Below are positions 1 through 8,518 of a stretch of 64,000 bases of DNA, in pieces. The notes below the pieces were generated by a model. That model was not told the origin of the DNA and ran no database searches. It saw only the letters and a list, made by a program, of their open reading frames with translations. Origin of the DNA: an uncultured Eubacteriales bacterium (lineage in GTDB: Bacteria > Bacillota > Clostridia > Oscillospirales > UBA644); contig CAKSTW010000002.1 in the NCBI GenBank assembly GCA_934501435.1, positions 62,001 through 126,000 on the forward strand. Direction: 5' to 3'. The position numbers were made by a program, and so were the translations under genes. Numbering within the stretch: position 1 is the stretch's first letter; every line of letters begins with the position of its first letter.

Positions 1-461
1 TTACCGAATGTATCGCGGCGCAATGCTCAAACCCGCTTTCCTACTGGTTTTACAGTGAGAAAAAGATTTACGACAACGCCGTTGCAAAAGACCCGAAATT
101 CAAAAATATCGAGACGTGGCAGCTCTGGCAGCTTTACGGCGAGGGGGACCCGACCGCGGTAACGATCATTGATAAGGCGTCGCATTATCTTAACGTCACC
201 TCAAAAGAAACGACCCTTATCGGAGCGGGCGCGGCATACAAAGGCGGAACTCCCTACGACGTCACCGACGCGAAAGCGGGTTCGGGCGGAGAAGACGTCG
301 CCTCGTGGAAAAGAGATTTCGAAAACTACGCCGCCGCGATAGAAAGCAAAACAAAAGGCGTTTCGGAGGCAAAATCGAAACTCGACAAAGCCGAAAAAGA
401 ACTAAACAGCGCAAGATCCGCGGCAAAGACCGCAGAAAAAAATCTTAAAGCACTTCAATAA
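1..461 (+). CDS. C-terminal part of an unknown protein
   Basis: The window opens inside a reading frame (codons start at base 3) that runs 152 codons to a TAA at 459-461. I do not recognise the family. The visible part has a tryptophan-containing stretch (motif WQLWQLYGEGDP), then a Gly/Ala-rich region, and ends in about 50 residues rich in Lys, Glu and Ala with heptad-like spacing, probably a coiled coil. The stop lies 13 bases before the hflK-like gene, so the gene is probably the upstream member of the same operon. The start, any membrane segments and total length lie outside the window. Confidence 0.6.
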   Translation, partial: TECIAAQCSNPLSYWFYSEKKIYDNAVAKDPKFKNIETWQLWQLYGEGDPTAVTIIDKASHYLNVTSKETTLIGAGAAYKGGTPYDVTDAKAGSGGEDVASWKRDFENYAAAIESKTKGVSEAKSKLDKAEKELNSARSAAKTAEKNLKALQ

Positions 462-474
462 AAAGGAGAAAAAT

Positions 475-1410
475 ATGCAAAAGAAAAAACTGCTGCACCT
501 TATCTGGATAATTCCGGCGGCGCTGATATTGCTGTTTTTCGTTCTCTCGTGTTTCTATACGGTAAACGAAACGGAAAACGCGGTAGTCACGACTTTCGGA
601 AAAGTTTCGGGAGTTTCCTCGGCGGGACTTCATTTCAAACTGCCGTATCCGATACAGAACGCGCAGACCGTCGATATGACGACGAGAAAACTGCGTATAG
701 GGTATTCGGGAAAGGAAGACAACCCCGAAGTCAAATCGGACGAAGCGAGCATGATAACCGGAGACTATAACATCGTTTCGGTCGACTTCTTTATCGAATG
801 GAAAGTTTCCGATCCGCAGAAATATCTTTTCAATTCGGAAGACCCCGATTCCATTCTTTCCTTTGTCGCGCAGGCGGCAGCAAGAGACATCATCGGCTCG
901 AGCACCGTTGACGACATTCTGACGACGGGGAAAATGACCATTCAGTCGAATATCAAGGCGCTGATGACCGAACGTCTGACGGGATATGATATCGGAGTTC
1001 AGGTGACCGACGTCAAAATTCAGGACGCGGAACCTCCGACCGCAGAAGTCTCGGCGGCGTTTAAGGAAGTCGAGACCGCAAAACAGCAGATGGAAACCGC
1101 GATTAACGAAGCGAACGCCTACAAAGCGTCGATCATTCCGAAAGCGAACGCAGACGCCGACAAAATAATAAAGGACGCCGAGGCGTATACCGAGGAAAGA
1201 ACGAACGAGGCGACGGGACAGGCGTCTAAATTTTCGGCGATCTACACCGAATATTCGCGAAACCCCGCGGTAACGAAAAAGAGAATGTATCTTGAAATGC
1301 TCGAAGAGGCGCTTCCGGGCGTAAAGGTCTATATAAACGCGACGGAGGGCGGAACGAACACCGTCCTGCCGCTTGAAAGCATTGTAAAAGGAGGAAACGC
1401 AAATGGCTAA
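475..1410 (+). CDS. hflK: Band-7/SPFH membrane protein, HflK-like
   Basis: 311 residues. A single N-terminal membrane segment (about residues 7-29) is followed by a band-7/SPFH domain starting with the typical NETENAVVTTFGK stretch, then a long Ala/Glu/Lys-rich helical region (about 200-250). In characterised bacteria HflK and HflC form a membrane cage around the FtsH protease and modulate its activity; the soluble part would lie outside the membrane. A good Shine-Dalgarno (AAGGAG) sits 6 bases before the ATG. The 3' end overlaps the hflC start by 8 bases, so the pair is translationally coupled. Assignment to HflK rather than another SPFH protein rests mainly on the paired arrangement with hflC. 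Confidence 0.85.
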   Translation: MQKKKLLHLIWIIPAALILLFFVLSCFYTVNETENAVVTTFGKVSGVSSAGLHFKLPYPIQNAQTVDMTTRKLRIGYSGKEDNPEVKSDEASMITGDYNIVSVDFFIEWKVSDPQKYLFNSEDPDSILSFVAQAAARDIIGSSTVDDILTTGKMTIQSNIKALMTERLTGYDIGVQVTDVKIQDAEPPTAEVSAAFKEVETAKQQMETAINEANAYKASIIPKANADADKIIKDAEAYTEERTNEATGQASKFSAIYTEYSRNPAVTKKRMYLEMLEEALPGVKVYINATEGGTNTVLPLESIVKGGNANG

Positions 1411-2314
1411 AACAAAGAAAATAATCGTAATTGCCGCCGCCGTTATCGCCGTTATCCTTCTTTTATCCCTTATTTCCTCGACGATGTATTCGGTCGGCGA
1501 AAACCAGTTCGGAATAGTAAGGCAGTTCGGACAGGTCGTCGATATCAAAAACGATCCCGGTCTTTATTTCAAAGTTCCGTTCGTGCAGGAAATAGATTAT
1601 CTTCCGAAGAACACCCAGCTTTACGACGTAACGCCGAGCGACGTTTTAACTTCGGACAAGAAGTCGCTTGTCGTTGACAGTTACGCGATATGGAAAATAG
1701 TCGATCCGCTCGAATTCGTCCAGTCGATAGGAACTCTCGGCGAAATGGAAGGCAGACTTGACGCCGCGACTTACAGCGTGGTCAAAAACACTCTCGGGAC
1801 GATGATACAGACCGATATCATAATGGCGGGAAGCGACACGACGAACTACCGCAACGAACTCAATAAGATAATAACCGACCGCGTAAACGAACAGGTCAAG
1901 GACGAATACGGCGTTGAGATAGTCGCGATAGAAGTCAAGAAACTCGACCTGCCGTCGGATAACGAGGCGGCGGTCTACGAAAGAATGATATCCGACCGCA
2001 AGCAAATAGCGGCGGCGTATATAGCCGAGGGCGACCTTGAGGCGTCGAAAATCAAAAACGACACCGATAAGGAAGCGGCAATAACAGTGAGCGAAGCGAA
2101 AGCCAAAGCCGAGACGTTAAAGGGAGAAGCGGAGGCAAAATATATGCAGATACTCGCAGGCGCTTATTCCTCTTCGGAAAGGCAGGATTTTTACTCCTTC
2201 TACCGTTCGCTCGAAACCGCAAAAACACTTGTAAAGGACGACGGAAACGGCAATATGACCCTGATTCTGCCGAAAGACAGCGAACTTGCAAAAATCTTTA
2301 TCGGAAACAACTGA
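1403..2314 (+). CDS. hflC: Band-7/SPFH membrane protein, HflC-like
   Basis: 303 residues: one N-terminal membrane helix (about 6-28), then a band-7/SPFH domain beginning VGENQFGIVRQFGQV and a helical Ala/Glu/Lys-rich segment near residues 195-250, ending in an HflC-like tail. It is expected to partner HflK in an FtsH-associated membrane complex. The ATG lies inside the last codons of hflK, with AGGAGG about 7 bases upstream. A perfect 15-bp hairpin follows the stop, so the operon probably ends here. Confidence 0.87.
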   Translation: MAKTKKIIVIAAAVIAVILLLSLISSTMYSVGENQFGIVRQFGQVVDIKNDPGLYFKVPFVQEIDYLPKNTQLYDVTPSDVLTSDKKSLVVDSYAIWKIVDPLEFVQSIGTLGEMEGRLDAATYSVVKNTLGTMIQTDIIMAGSDTTNYRNELNKIITDRVNEQVKDEYGVEIVAIEVKKLDLPSDNEAAVYERMISDRKQIAAAYIAEGDLEASKIKNDTDKEAAITVSEAKAKAETLKGEAEAKYMQILAGAYSSSERQDFYSFYRSLETAKTLVKDDGNGNMTLILPKDSELAKIFIGNN

Positions 2315-2322
2315 AAATGACA

Positions 2323-2358
2323 AAAGCGGCTGCAAACAATGTTTGCAGCCGCTTTATA
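2323..2358 (+). terminator. Hairpin terminator after hflC
   Basis: Perfect 15-bp stem (2323-2337 with 2341-2355) with an AAT loop, ending in TTT. The T tract is short, so termination may be partial, but the position 9 bases after the hflC stop fits. Confidence 0.7.
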
Positions 2359-2374
2359 ACTTCCCGGAAAAGGG

Positions 2375-2437
2375 AATAAGACAGACCGGTAAGTCTGCCT
2401 TATTCAAGGGGGATATATCATGAAAAACAAGAAATAA
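2375..2437 (+). other. Second hairpin and a five-codon mini-ORF
   Basis: Between the hflC terminator and the alpha-galactosidase gene a second near-perfect inverted repeat (2375-2386 with 2393-2404) overlaps an AAGGGGG ribosome-binding-like sequence and is followed by a five-codon frame MKNKK (2420-2437). Nothing else coding is visible in 2356-2529. It may be the decayed start of a lost gene or a tiny leader peptide. Confidence 0.3.
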
Positions 2438-2529
2438 GCTTTTGTTGTGCCTTTATAATAACATTCTTTTTCGGCAGAAATGTTAAGAAATTTTCTGCAT
2501 TATGGATTAAAACTGCGGCAGTCTTTTTC

Positions 2530-4713
2530 TTACTTTACTTTCTCGAAAATCCACATTTTACTGCAATATTCGCCGAGACCCGGAACGGGAATTCCGAATC
2601 CCATAAGCTGGGAACCGGTATATTCCTTTCCCGAAACGGTTTCGCGGTAAAGGGCGTTTTTGTCAAGTCCGCGAAGAACAAGTCTTTCGGGGTTCGGCTC
2701 AATCTCAACGTGAATTCTCATATAAACCGCGATCGCAGCCGACTTATCCGCCGAAACGCTGCACCACGCGGAGCAGTTTTCCTCGAACGGACTGCGGAGA
2801 CGGTAATAGTCGGCGTTCACAAGCATATCGCCGTATTTTTTATAGAGTTCGGCGCCGTAGGTGACCATTTTTTTGTCTTCTTCCGAAAGTTTCGTCGGGT
2901 CAAGTTCGTATCCGAAAGAGCCTGTGAGCGCGACGTTTATGCGGGTGTCGAAAGCGGTGACGTGTCTCGTCTGATGATTCGGGCAGGCGGAAACGTGACC
3001 GACCATCGTTCCGAGAGGGAAAACCATCGAAGTGCCGTACTGTATTTTAAGTCTTTCGACGGCGTCGCTGTCGTCGCTTGTCCATGTCTGCGGCATATAC
3101 GCGGTCATTCCGCAGTCGAAACGTCCGCCGCCGCCGGAGCAGTTTTCAAAAAGAACGTCGGGGAAATCTTTCGTAAGCCTGTCGAGCACCGAATAAAGTC
3201 CGAGGTAATAACGGTGAACGAATTCGCCCGCATGCTCGCTGTCGAGAAGTTCGCTTCCCGCCTCGGTCATATTTCTGTTGAAATCCCACTTTATATACGA
3301 AACCATTCCCGTTTTTAAGATATTTGCAACGGAGCCGTAAACGAAATCGCAGACGTCCTTACGCGAAAGGTCGAGCATAAGCTGCGTTCTTGCAAGGGAA
3401 CGGGGTCTGTTTTTGAAATGTATGCACCAGTCGGGGTGCTTTTCGTAAAGGTCGCTTTCGGGGGAAACCATTTCGGGTTCGAACCATATTCCGAGTTTAC
3501 AGCCCGATTTTTCAAGTTTTTTATAAAGCCCCTCAATGCCGTTCGGAAGTTTGTTTTTATCGACGTACCAGTCTCCGAGAGAGGAGGTGTCTCCGTCGCG
3601 GTGTCCGAACCAGCCGTCGTCGACGACCAGAAGTTCGACGCCTAAATCTGCGGCGGCGCTGCCTATTTCGGCAAGTTTCTTTTCGTCAAAGGAAAAGTAG
3701 CATGCCTCCCAGCTGTTTATAATGACGGGGCGGCGGATATCTCTGTATTTTCCGCGGCAAAGGCGTTTTCTTATTATACTGTTGAAGTTATGGGAAAGCC
3801 CGGTAAGCCCGTCCCCCGAATAGGTCATTATCGCTTCGGGAGAAGTGAAGGTTTTTCCGGGTTCGAGCACCCAGCAGAAACCGTCGGGGTTTATTCCCGC
3901 ATTGAAACGGGTGAAATTATAGCGTGTTCCCTCGACCGTCATTTTATACGAACCCGAATATACGAGGGTCGCGCCGTAGCAGTCGCCCGCGGTTTCCGAC
4001 GCGGTTTTATCGCAGATTATCATAAACGGATTGTGAGTGTGCGACGACGCGCCTCTGCGGGAGCCTGTCGTGAAAAGTCCGTGTTTGACGGGCCCTCTTT
4101 CAAGGTGTCTTTCCCTGCACCACGAGCCGTAGTTCGAAATGACGTCGTAACGCATATTGTCGAAATCGACGGTCATACTCATGACTTTTGAGATTTTCAC
4201 TTCCGCCGCGGACGCATTTTCGACGACCGCCCAACGGGTGATGACGTCGTAATCGGCAAAAACGGCGTAGTAAAGGTGAACGAGGATATCTGAAATCCCG
4301 TCTTTAAGGGTAACTTTCAGGGTCTTTATGTCGTCGCCGTTTTCGGAATATACCGAGGGAAGCCCTTCAAGTCCGGGTTTGCCGTCGATTATTTCGAAAC
4401 TGTCGTATTTAAGGTCGACGATGTTGCTCCCGTCGGGGTTCATAATTTCAAGCGACGGGTCTTTCATGTCGCCCCTGCCCCAGCCGGAATATTCGAGCGG
4501 TCTGCCCTCTAAAGTAAAGGAAAGGTCTCCGTCTTCGAGGTTTGCCGAATGGGAAGAGAACCAGTCGTATTCGCGGTTCATATATGAATCGTCGGCAGAC
4601 TCTATTTTTCTGCCCCAGTAAGCGTGCATTAAATATCCGCGTTCGACGAACATTATATAACTTGAATTTTTCGTGTTTATGTGAAATTTCGTTCCGTTTA
4701 CTTCTATTGACAT
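2530..4713 (-). CDS. Alpha-galactosidase, glycoside hydrolase family 36
   Basis: 727 residues from the ATG at 4713, chosen because GGAGGG lies 4 bases upstream; 35 open codons further upstream lack a ribosome binding site and overlap the promoter. The enzyme hydrolyses terminal alpha-galactosides (raffinose, melibiose). An N-terminal beta-sandwich is followed by the TIM barrel. The nucleophile is Asp477 in the YIKWDFN motif, and the acid/base lies in WTSDDSD at 544-550; both positions match other GH36 enzymes of about 730 residues. There is no signal peptide, so it acts in the cytoplasm on imported oligosaccharides. It is monocistronic with its own promoter. Confidence 0.95.
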   Translation of the reverse strand: MSIEVNGTKFHINTKNSSYIMFVERGYLMHAYWGRKIESADDSYMNREYDWFSSHSANLEDGDLSFTLEGRPLEYSGWGRGDMKDPSLEIMNPDGSNIVDLKYDSFEIIDGKPGLEGLPSVYSENGDDIKTLKVTLKDGISDILVHLYYAVFADYDVITRWAVVENASAAEVKISKVMSMTVDFDNMRYDVISNYGSWCRERHLERGPVKHGLFTTGSRRGASSHTHNPFMIICDKTASETAGDCYGATLVYSGSYKMTVEGTRYNFTRFNAGINPDGFCWVLEPGKTFTSPEAIMTYSGDGLTGLSHNFNSIIRKRLCRGKYRDIRRPVIINSWEACYFSFDEKKLAEIGSAAADLGVELLVVDDGWFGHRDGDTSSLGDWYVDKNKLPNGIEGLYKKLEKSGCKLGIWFEPEMVSPESDLYEKHPDWCIHFKNRPRSLARTQLMLDLSRKDVCDFVYGSVANILKTGMVSYIKWDFNRNMTEAGSELLDSEHAGEFVHRYYLGLYSVLDRLTKDFPDVLFENCSGGGGRFDCGMTAYMPQTWTSDDSDAVERLKIQYGTSMVFPLGTMVGHVSACPNHQTRHVTAFDTRINVALTGSFGYELDPTKLSEEDKKMVTYGAELYKKYGDMLVNADYYRLRSPFEENCSAWCSVSADKSAAIAVYMRIHVEIEPNPERLVLRGLDKNALYRETVSGKEYTGSQLMGFGIPVPGLGEYCSKMWIFEKVK

Positions 4714-4741
4714 AACGCCCTCCGTTGCTTTTAGTATATTG

Positions 4742-4770
4742 ATTTTATCATAATTAAGAGGTAAAGTCAA
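4742..4770 (-). promoter_or_regulatory. Sigma-A promoter of the alpha-galactosidase gene
   Basis: On the minus strand TTGACT (4765-4770), a 17-base spacer and TAAAAT (4742-4747), about 30 bases before the start codon. Confidence 0.8.
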
Positions 4771-4812
4771 TCTCGAATATTCAAATATTTTCCGAAAATC
4801 GGGGTTTTGGTA

Positions 4813-4841
4813 TTGCAAATAAAAGAAATATGAGATATAAT
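4813..4841 (+). promoter_or_regulatory. Sigma-A promoter of ackA
   Basis: TTGCAA (4813-4818), 17-base spacer, TATAAT (4836-4841), 32 bases before the ackA start. It lies back to back with the alpha-galactosidase promoter. Confidence 0.75.
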
Positions 4842-4873
4842 ATAAAAAACGTTATCATGAATGGAGAAGAAGA

Positions 4874-6082
4874 ATGAAGGTATTAGTAATAAACGCGGGT
4901 TCGTCCTCCGTCAAATATCAGCTTTTCGATATGTCGGACGAAAGCGTTCTTGCCAAAGGTATCTGCGAGCGTATCGGAGATGAAATGGGCAAATTCAAGC
5001 ATAAAGTTCCCGGAAGAGAAGATTATGTACTCGAAACGAAGATCACCGACCATAAAGAAGCGATAGAACTTGTCGTAAAGGCGCTTACCGACGAAAAACT
5101 CGGCGTTATAAAATCAATGAGCGAAATTTCCGCTGTCGGACACAGAGTTCTTCACGGCGGCGAAAAATTCAGCGGTTCCGTCATCGTCGACGACGACGTT
5201 ATCGCGGCGATTATCGACTGCTGCGAACTCGGACCTCTTCACAATCCGCACAACCTTACCGGTATCCGCGCCTGCGAAGAAATAATGGGAAAAGACTGTC
5301 CCCAGGTCGCGGTTTTCGACACCGGTTTCCACCAGACGATGCCCGATTACGCGTATATGTACGCTCTCCCTTATGAATATTACGAAAAATACAGAATAAG
5401 ACGTTACGGCTTCCACGGAACATCTCACCGCTACATCAGCATGAGAGCCGCGGAGATGCTCGGAAAAGACCCGAAAGACCTTAAAATAGTCACCTGCCAC
5501 CTCGGAAACGGTTCTTCCGTCGCGGCGGTCGACGGCGGAAAATGTCTCGACACTTCGATGGGACTTACCCCTCTTGAGGGTATCATCATGGGAACCCGCT
5601 GCGGTTCCATCGACCCTGCAATTATCCCCCTTATCATGCAGAAAGAAAATATGACCCCCGCTCAGGTCGACGAAATGATGAACAAAAAATCGGGTATCCT
5701 CGGCGTCTCGCAGAAAACAAGCGACAACAGAGACATCGAGAGCGGCGCAAAAGCCGGAGACAAGAGATGCCAGCTTATCGAAAGCATGCTCGTTCACCAG
5801 CTGGTTAAACTCATCGGCGGGTACGCCGCGGCAATGGGCGGCGTCGACGCGGTAGTCTTTGCCGGCGGCATCGGAGAAAACAATCCGCATTACAGATCGA
5901 GAGTCGCAAAGAAACTTGCGTTCCTCGGTGCTGAGATCGACGAAGAACTCAATATGAAGAGAGGCATTGAAGCGGATCTTTCCAAAGACCCCGAACATAC
6001 CAAACTTCACATCATGGTCATTCCCACAAACGAAGAACTCATGATAGCAAGAGACACCGTCGAACTTGTAACAAAGAAATAA
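4874..6082 (+). CDS. ackA: Acetate kinase
   Basis: 402 residues, the usual length. It interconverts acetyl phosphate plus ADP with acetate plus ATP in the cytoplasm, the energy-yielding last step of acetate fermentation. Family signatures are all present: N-terminal VINAGSSSVKYQLF, GHRVLHGGEKF, DTGFHQTMP, YGFHGTSHRY, the nucleotide loop LGNGSSVAAV, GTRCGSIDP, GGIGENN and the C-terminal TNEELMIARDT. The gene has its own promoter and a strong bidirectional terminator; phosphotransacetylase is not adjacent. Confidence 0.98.
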   Translation: MKVLVINAGSSSVKYQLFDMSDESVLAKGICERIGDEMGKFKHKVPGREDYVLETKITDHKEAIELVVKALTDEKLGVIKSMSEISAVGHRVLHGGEKFSGSVIVDDDVIAAIIDCCELGPLHNPHNLTGIRACEEIMGKDCPQVAVFDTGFHQTMPDYAYMYALPYEYYEKYRIRRYGFHGTSHRYISMRAAEMLGKDPKDLKIVTCHLGNGSSVAAVDGGKCLDTSMGLTPLEGIIMGTRCGSIDPAIIPLIMQKENMTPAQVDEMMNKKSGILGVSQKTSDNRDIESGAKAGDKRCQLIESMLVHQLVKLIGGYAAAMGGVDAVVFAGGIGENNPHYRSRVAKKLAFLGAEIDEELNMKRGIEADLSKDPEHTKLHIMVIPTNEELMIARDTVELVTKK

Positions 6083-6085
6083 ACA

Positions 6086-6108
6086 AAAGGGGGCTTAAAG
6101 CCCCCTTT
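6086..6108. terminator. Bidirectional terminator between ackA and the XRE gene
   Basis: Perfect 10-bp palindromic stem (6086-6095 with 6099-6108) with A and T tracts on both sides. It terminates ackA from the left. It overlaps the stop codon of the convergent gene on the minus strand. Confidence 0.85.
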
Positions 6109-6439
6109 ACATATTTTTATAATTTTCTATTTCTTTCAGCAAATTAAAAAACCGTTTTTGTTCTTCCGGAGATTTTGCCGCCGCAATTTCATAGACGGCA
6201 AGCGGAATTTCTTCGGCGGCGCCGTCGCCGATCTTTTCAAATAGCGCGGACATCGGAAGATTGAGCGCCGTTGTTATTCTGAAAATGCTGTCGACCGTCG
6301 CGTTCTTTTCACCTCTTTCTATCTGACCGATATATGTCGGGTGACATTTCGCAAGTTCCGCAAGCGTTTCCTGCGACAGACCGCGGCTTTTCCTGTAATT
6401 TCTTATTCTTGTACCTATTATTTTTGAAATCTCACTCAT
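6107..6439 (-). CDS. XRE-family helix-turn-helix regulator
   Basis: 110 residues. An N-terminal Cro/C1-type helix-turn-helix (about 8-63) shows the GLSQETLAELAKCHPTYIGQ recognition region, with a short acidic helical tail. A small DNA-binding repressor-type protein is expected. The start at 6439 is preceded by GGGAGGAAG. It is divergent from the DUF1273-like gene across 139 bases, the usual layout for a regulator of its neighbour or itself, but the target is not shown by the sequence. Confidence 0.85.
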   Translation of the reverse strand: MSEISKIIGTRIRNYRKSRGLSQETLAELAKCHPTYIGQIERGEKNATVDSIFRITTALNLPMSALFEKIGDGAAEEIPLAVYEIAAAKSPEEQKRFFNLLKEIENYKNM

Positions 6440-6495
6440 ATATTCTTCCTCCCGAACACAGTCTATAGATATTTTTCACAATATTCCACAGACTA

Positions 6496-6524
6496 TTGAC
6501 AGCCCTTGAGAGGTTATATATACT
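6496..6524 (+). promoter_or_regulatory. Sigma-A promoter of the DUF1273-like gene
   Basis: TTGACA (6496-6501), 17-base spacer, TATACT (6519-6524). Two related blocks, ACAGTCTATAG near 6459 and ACAGACTATTG near 6488, flank the divergent intergenic region and could be regulator sites. Confidence 0.75.
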
Positions 6525-6578
6525 ATAAATATTAAAATCTAAAATTTTTATATTATAGTATGCAAGAGAGCTGAAAAA

Positions 6579-7025
6579 ATGTATTCGGAAAAAGAAAAAA
6601 CCTGCTGTTTTACAGGACATCGGGACATTCCCGAAAATCAAATTCAAAAGATATCGGAATCGCTTGAAAAAGAAATAGAGAAACTTATTGAAAAGGGATA
6701 TACCCGCTTTGCGGCAGGAGGAGCCTACGGCTTTGATTCTGTTGCGGAACAAACTATTATCAAATTAAAGAAAAAATATCCCCAAATCCTCCTGATTCTT
6801 GTCCTTCCATACCACAAACAGACCCCCTTTTCGGTTTTTGCAGACGAAATATTTTATGCCGCAACACAATATTTTTCAGGCTGTATGCACAAAAGAAATC
6901 GTATGCTTGTTGATATGAGCAGTATATGTATCTGTTACCTGACAAAAGACACAGGCGGAACAGCATACACCGTCAAATACGCAGAAAAACAAAAACTTAA
7001 AATATTATATACAAATAATTCTTGA
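6579..7025 (+). CDS. DUF1273/YpsA-type SLOG-fold protein
   Basis: 148 residues. N-terminal CCFTGHRDIPE, then RFAAGGAYGFDSVAEQ, LPYHKQ and the GGTAYTVKYA segment match the DUF1273/YpsA group of the SLOG (DprA/LOG-like Rossmann) superfamily. These folds bind nucleotide-derived ligands; YpsA itself has been linked to cell division and stress but the biochemical role of the family is not settled. There is no membrane segment. The ribosome binding site is weak (GAGAGC). Codon use is AT-richer than in neighbouring genes, suggesting acquisition. Confidence 0.75.
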   Translation: MYSEKEKTCCFTGHRDIPENQIQKISESLEKEIEKLIEKGYTRFAAGGAYGFDSVAEQTIIKLKKKYPQILLILVLPYHKQTPFSVFADEIFYAATQYFSGCMHKRNRMLVDMSSICICYLTKDTGGTAYTVKYAEKQKLKILYTNNS

Positions 7026-7084
7026 AAATCCACTTGGAATATTTTTCGAAATCGAGAATAGAAATATAGAATCGAGGTGATTCG

Positions 7085-8518
7085 GTGGTTGAAGTCTTAT
7101 ATGAAAAATTGAATATATCCCCGGTCGCGACGATAATAATTTCGGTCGCCATGATGCTTTTTGTCGGCTATCTTCTGACAAGAATTACAAAACTGCTGAA
7201 ATTGCCGAACGTCACCGCCTACATATTGGCGGGTATTCTTCTCGGACCTTATTGCCTTAACGCAATTCCCGCAAAAGTAATTTCCGGAATGGACTTCCTT
7301 TCGGATATCGCCCTCGCTTTCATCGCGTTCGGAACGGGCGAATTTTTCAGGTTTTCCGAACTCAAAAAGAACGGCGGCAAGGTTATCGTCATAACCGTTT
7401 TTGAGTCTCTTGCGGCGTCGGCGGCAATCTTTGCCGTTATGTATTTCATTCTGCGGCTCGACCTTGCGTTTTCGGCTGTAATTGCTGCCCTTGCGGCGGC
7501 GACCGCTCCCGCGTCTACCCTTATGACAATTCGGCAGACGGGCGCGAAAGGCGACTTTGTAAACACGCTTTTGCAGGTCGTCGCCCTTGACGATATAGTA
7601 GGACTTGTGGCATACAGCATTGCGATCTCGGTTGCCGTCGCGGCAAAGGGCGAAGGGGTCGATATCGGCGGGATATGCCTGACGCTTGCGGAAAACATCG
7701 GAATAATGGCTCTCGGCGGATTTTTCGGGGTTCTGATGCGGCTTCTTATGCCGAAAAAACGCTCGACCGACAACCGTCTTATTATTTCGATAGCGACGCT
7801 GTTTGCGTTCTGCGGAATTTGTGCGATTATCGGAATTTCGCCGTTGCTCGGCTGTATGGCGATGGGCACGGTCTACATGAACATAACCGAAGACGACAAA
7901 CTTTTCAAGCAGTTAAACTATTTCAATCCGCCCATTCTCCTGCTGTTTTTCGTCCATTCGGGGCTTTCTTTTAAGCTCGGCGACCTTTTCGAAAACGATT
8001 CGGCGATAGGCGCGTATCCCCTGCTTGCGGTCGGCGCAGTCTACTTCATAACTCGAATCGTCGGGAAATACGCCGGCTCGTTTGTCGGCTGTTCTCTCGT
8101 CAAAAAGGACAAAAAAGTCAGGAACTTTCTGGGGCTTGCCCTTATTCCGCAGGCAGGAGTTGCAATAGGTCTTGCGGCTCTCGGCGCGAGAACTCTCGGC
8201 GGAAGTCTCGGCAGCGCTTTGCAGACGGTCATTCTCGCGTCAAGCGTTTTATACGAACTGATAGGCCCCGCCTCGGCAAAACTTTCGCTCTGGCTTTCGG
8301 GGGCATACTCGAATAATATCGATGAACTCGTTCCGATTGAAGAAAAACTTTCCCCTGTCGACGAACTCGTTGCAAAAATCAACAAGATAAGAGAAGAAAC
8401 TCCGCGCGACGACGCGCCGTCCCCCGAAGAGGCGGCGTTTGACGAAGCGGCGGAGGAGCAATACGCAATTTTGGAAAATATACAAAAAAGACAGAGAAAC
8501 CGGAGGAAATTTTTATGA
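7085..8518 (+). CDS. Cation:proton antiporter, CPA2/Kef type
   Basis: 477 residues starting at GTG 7085 (GAGGTGA upstream). About twelve hydrophobic segments occupy residues 10-410, with the LPNVTAYILAGILLGP and ATAPASTLMTIRQTGAKG stretches typical of Na+/H+ exchanger-domain proteins of the CPA2 family. The rest is an acidic, charged cytoplasmic tail without a recognisable RCK/TrkA domain. It probably exchanges Na+ or K+ for protons at the plasma membrane; ion specificity cannot be read. The last codons overlap the mgtC-like gene by 4 bases (ATGA), so the two are coupled. Confidence 0.88.
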   Translation: MVEVLYEKLNISPVATIIISVAMMLFVGYLLTRITKLLKLPNVTAYILAGILLGPYCLNAIPAKVISGMDFLSDIALAFIAFGTGEFFRFSELKKNGGKVIVITVFESLAASAAIFAVMYFILRLDLAFSAVIAALAAATAPASTLMTIRQTGAKGDFVNTLLQVVALDDIVGLVAYSIAISVAVAAKGEGVDIGGICLTLAENIGIMALGGFFGVLMRLLMPKKRSTDNRLIISIATLFAFCGICAIIGISPLLGCMAMGTVYMNITEDDKLFKQLNYFNPPILLLFFVHSGLSFKLGDLFENDSAIGAYPLLAVGAVYFITRIVGKYAGSFVGCSLVKKDKKVRNFLGLALIPQAGVAIGLAALGARTLGGSLGSALQTVILASSVLYELIGPASAKLSLWLSGAYSNNIDELVPIEEKLSPVDELVAKINKIREETPRDDAPSPEEAAFDEAAEEQYAILENIQKRQRNRRKFL

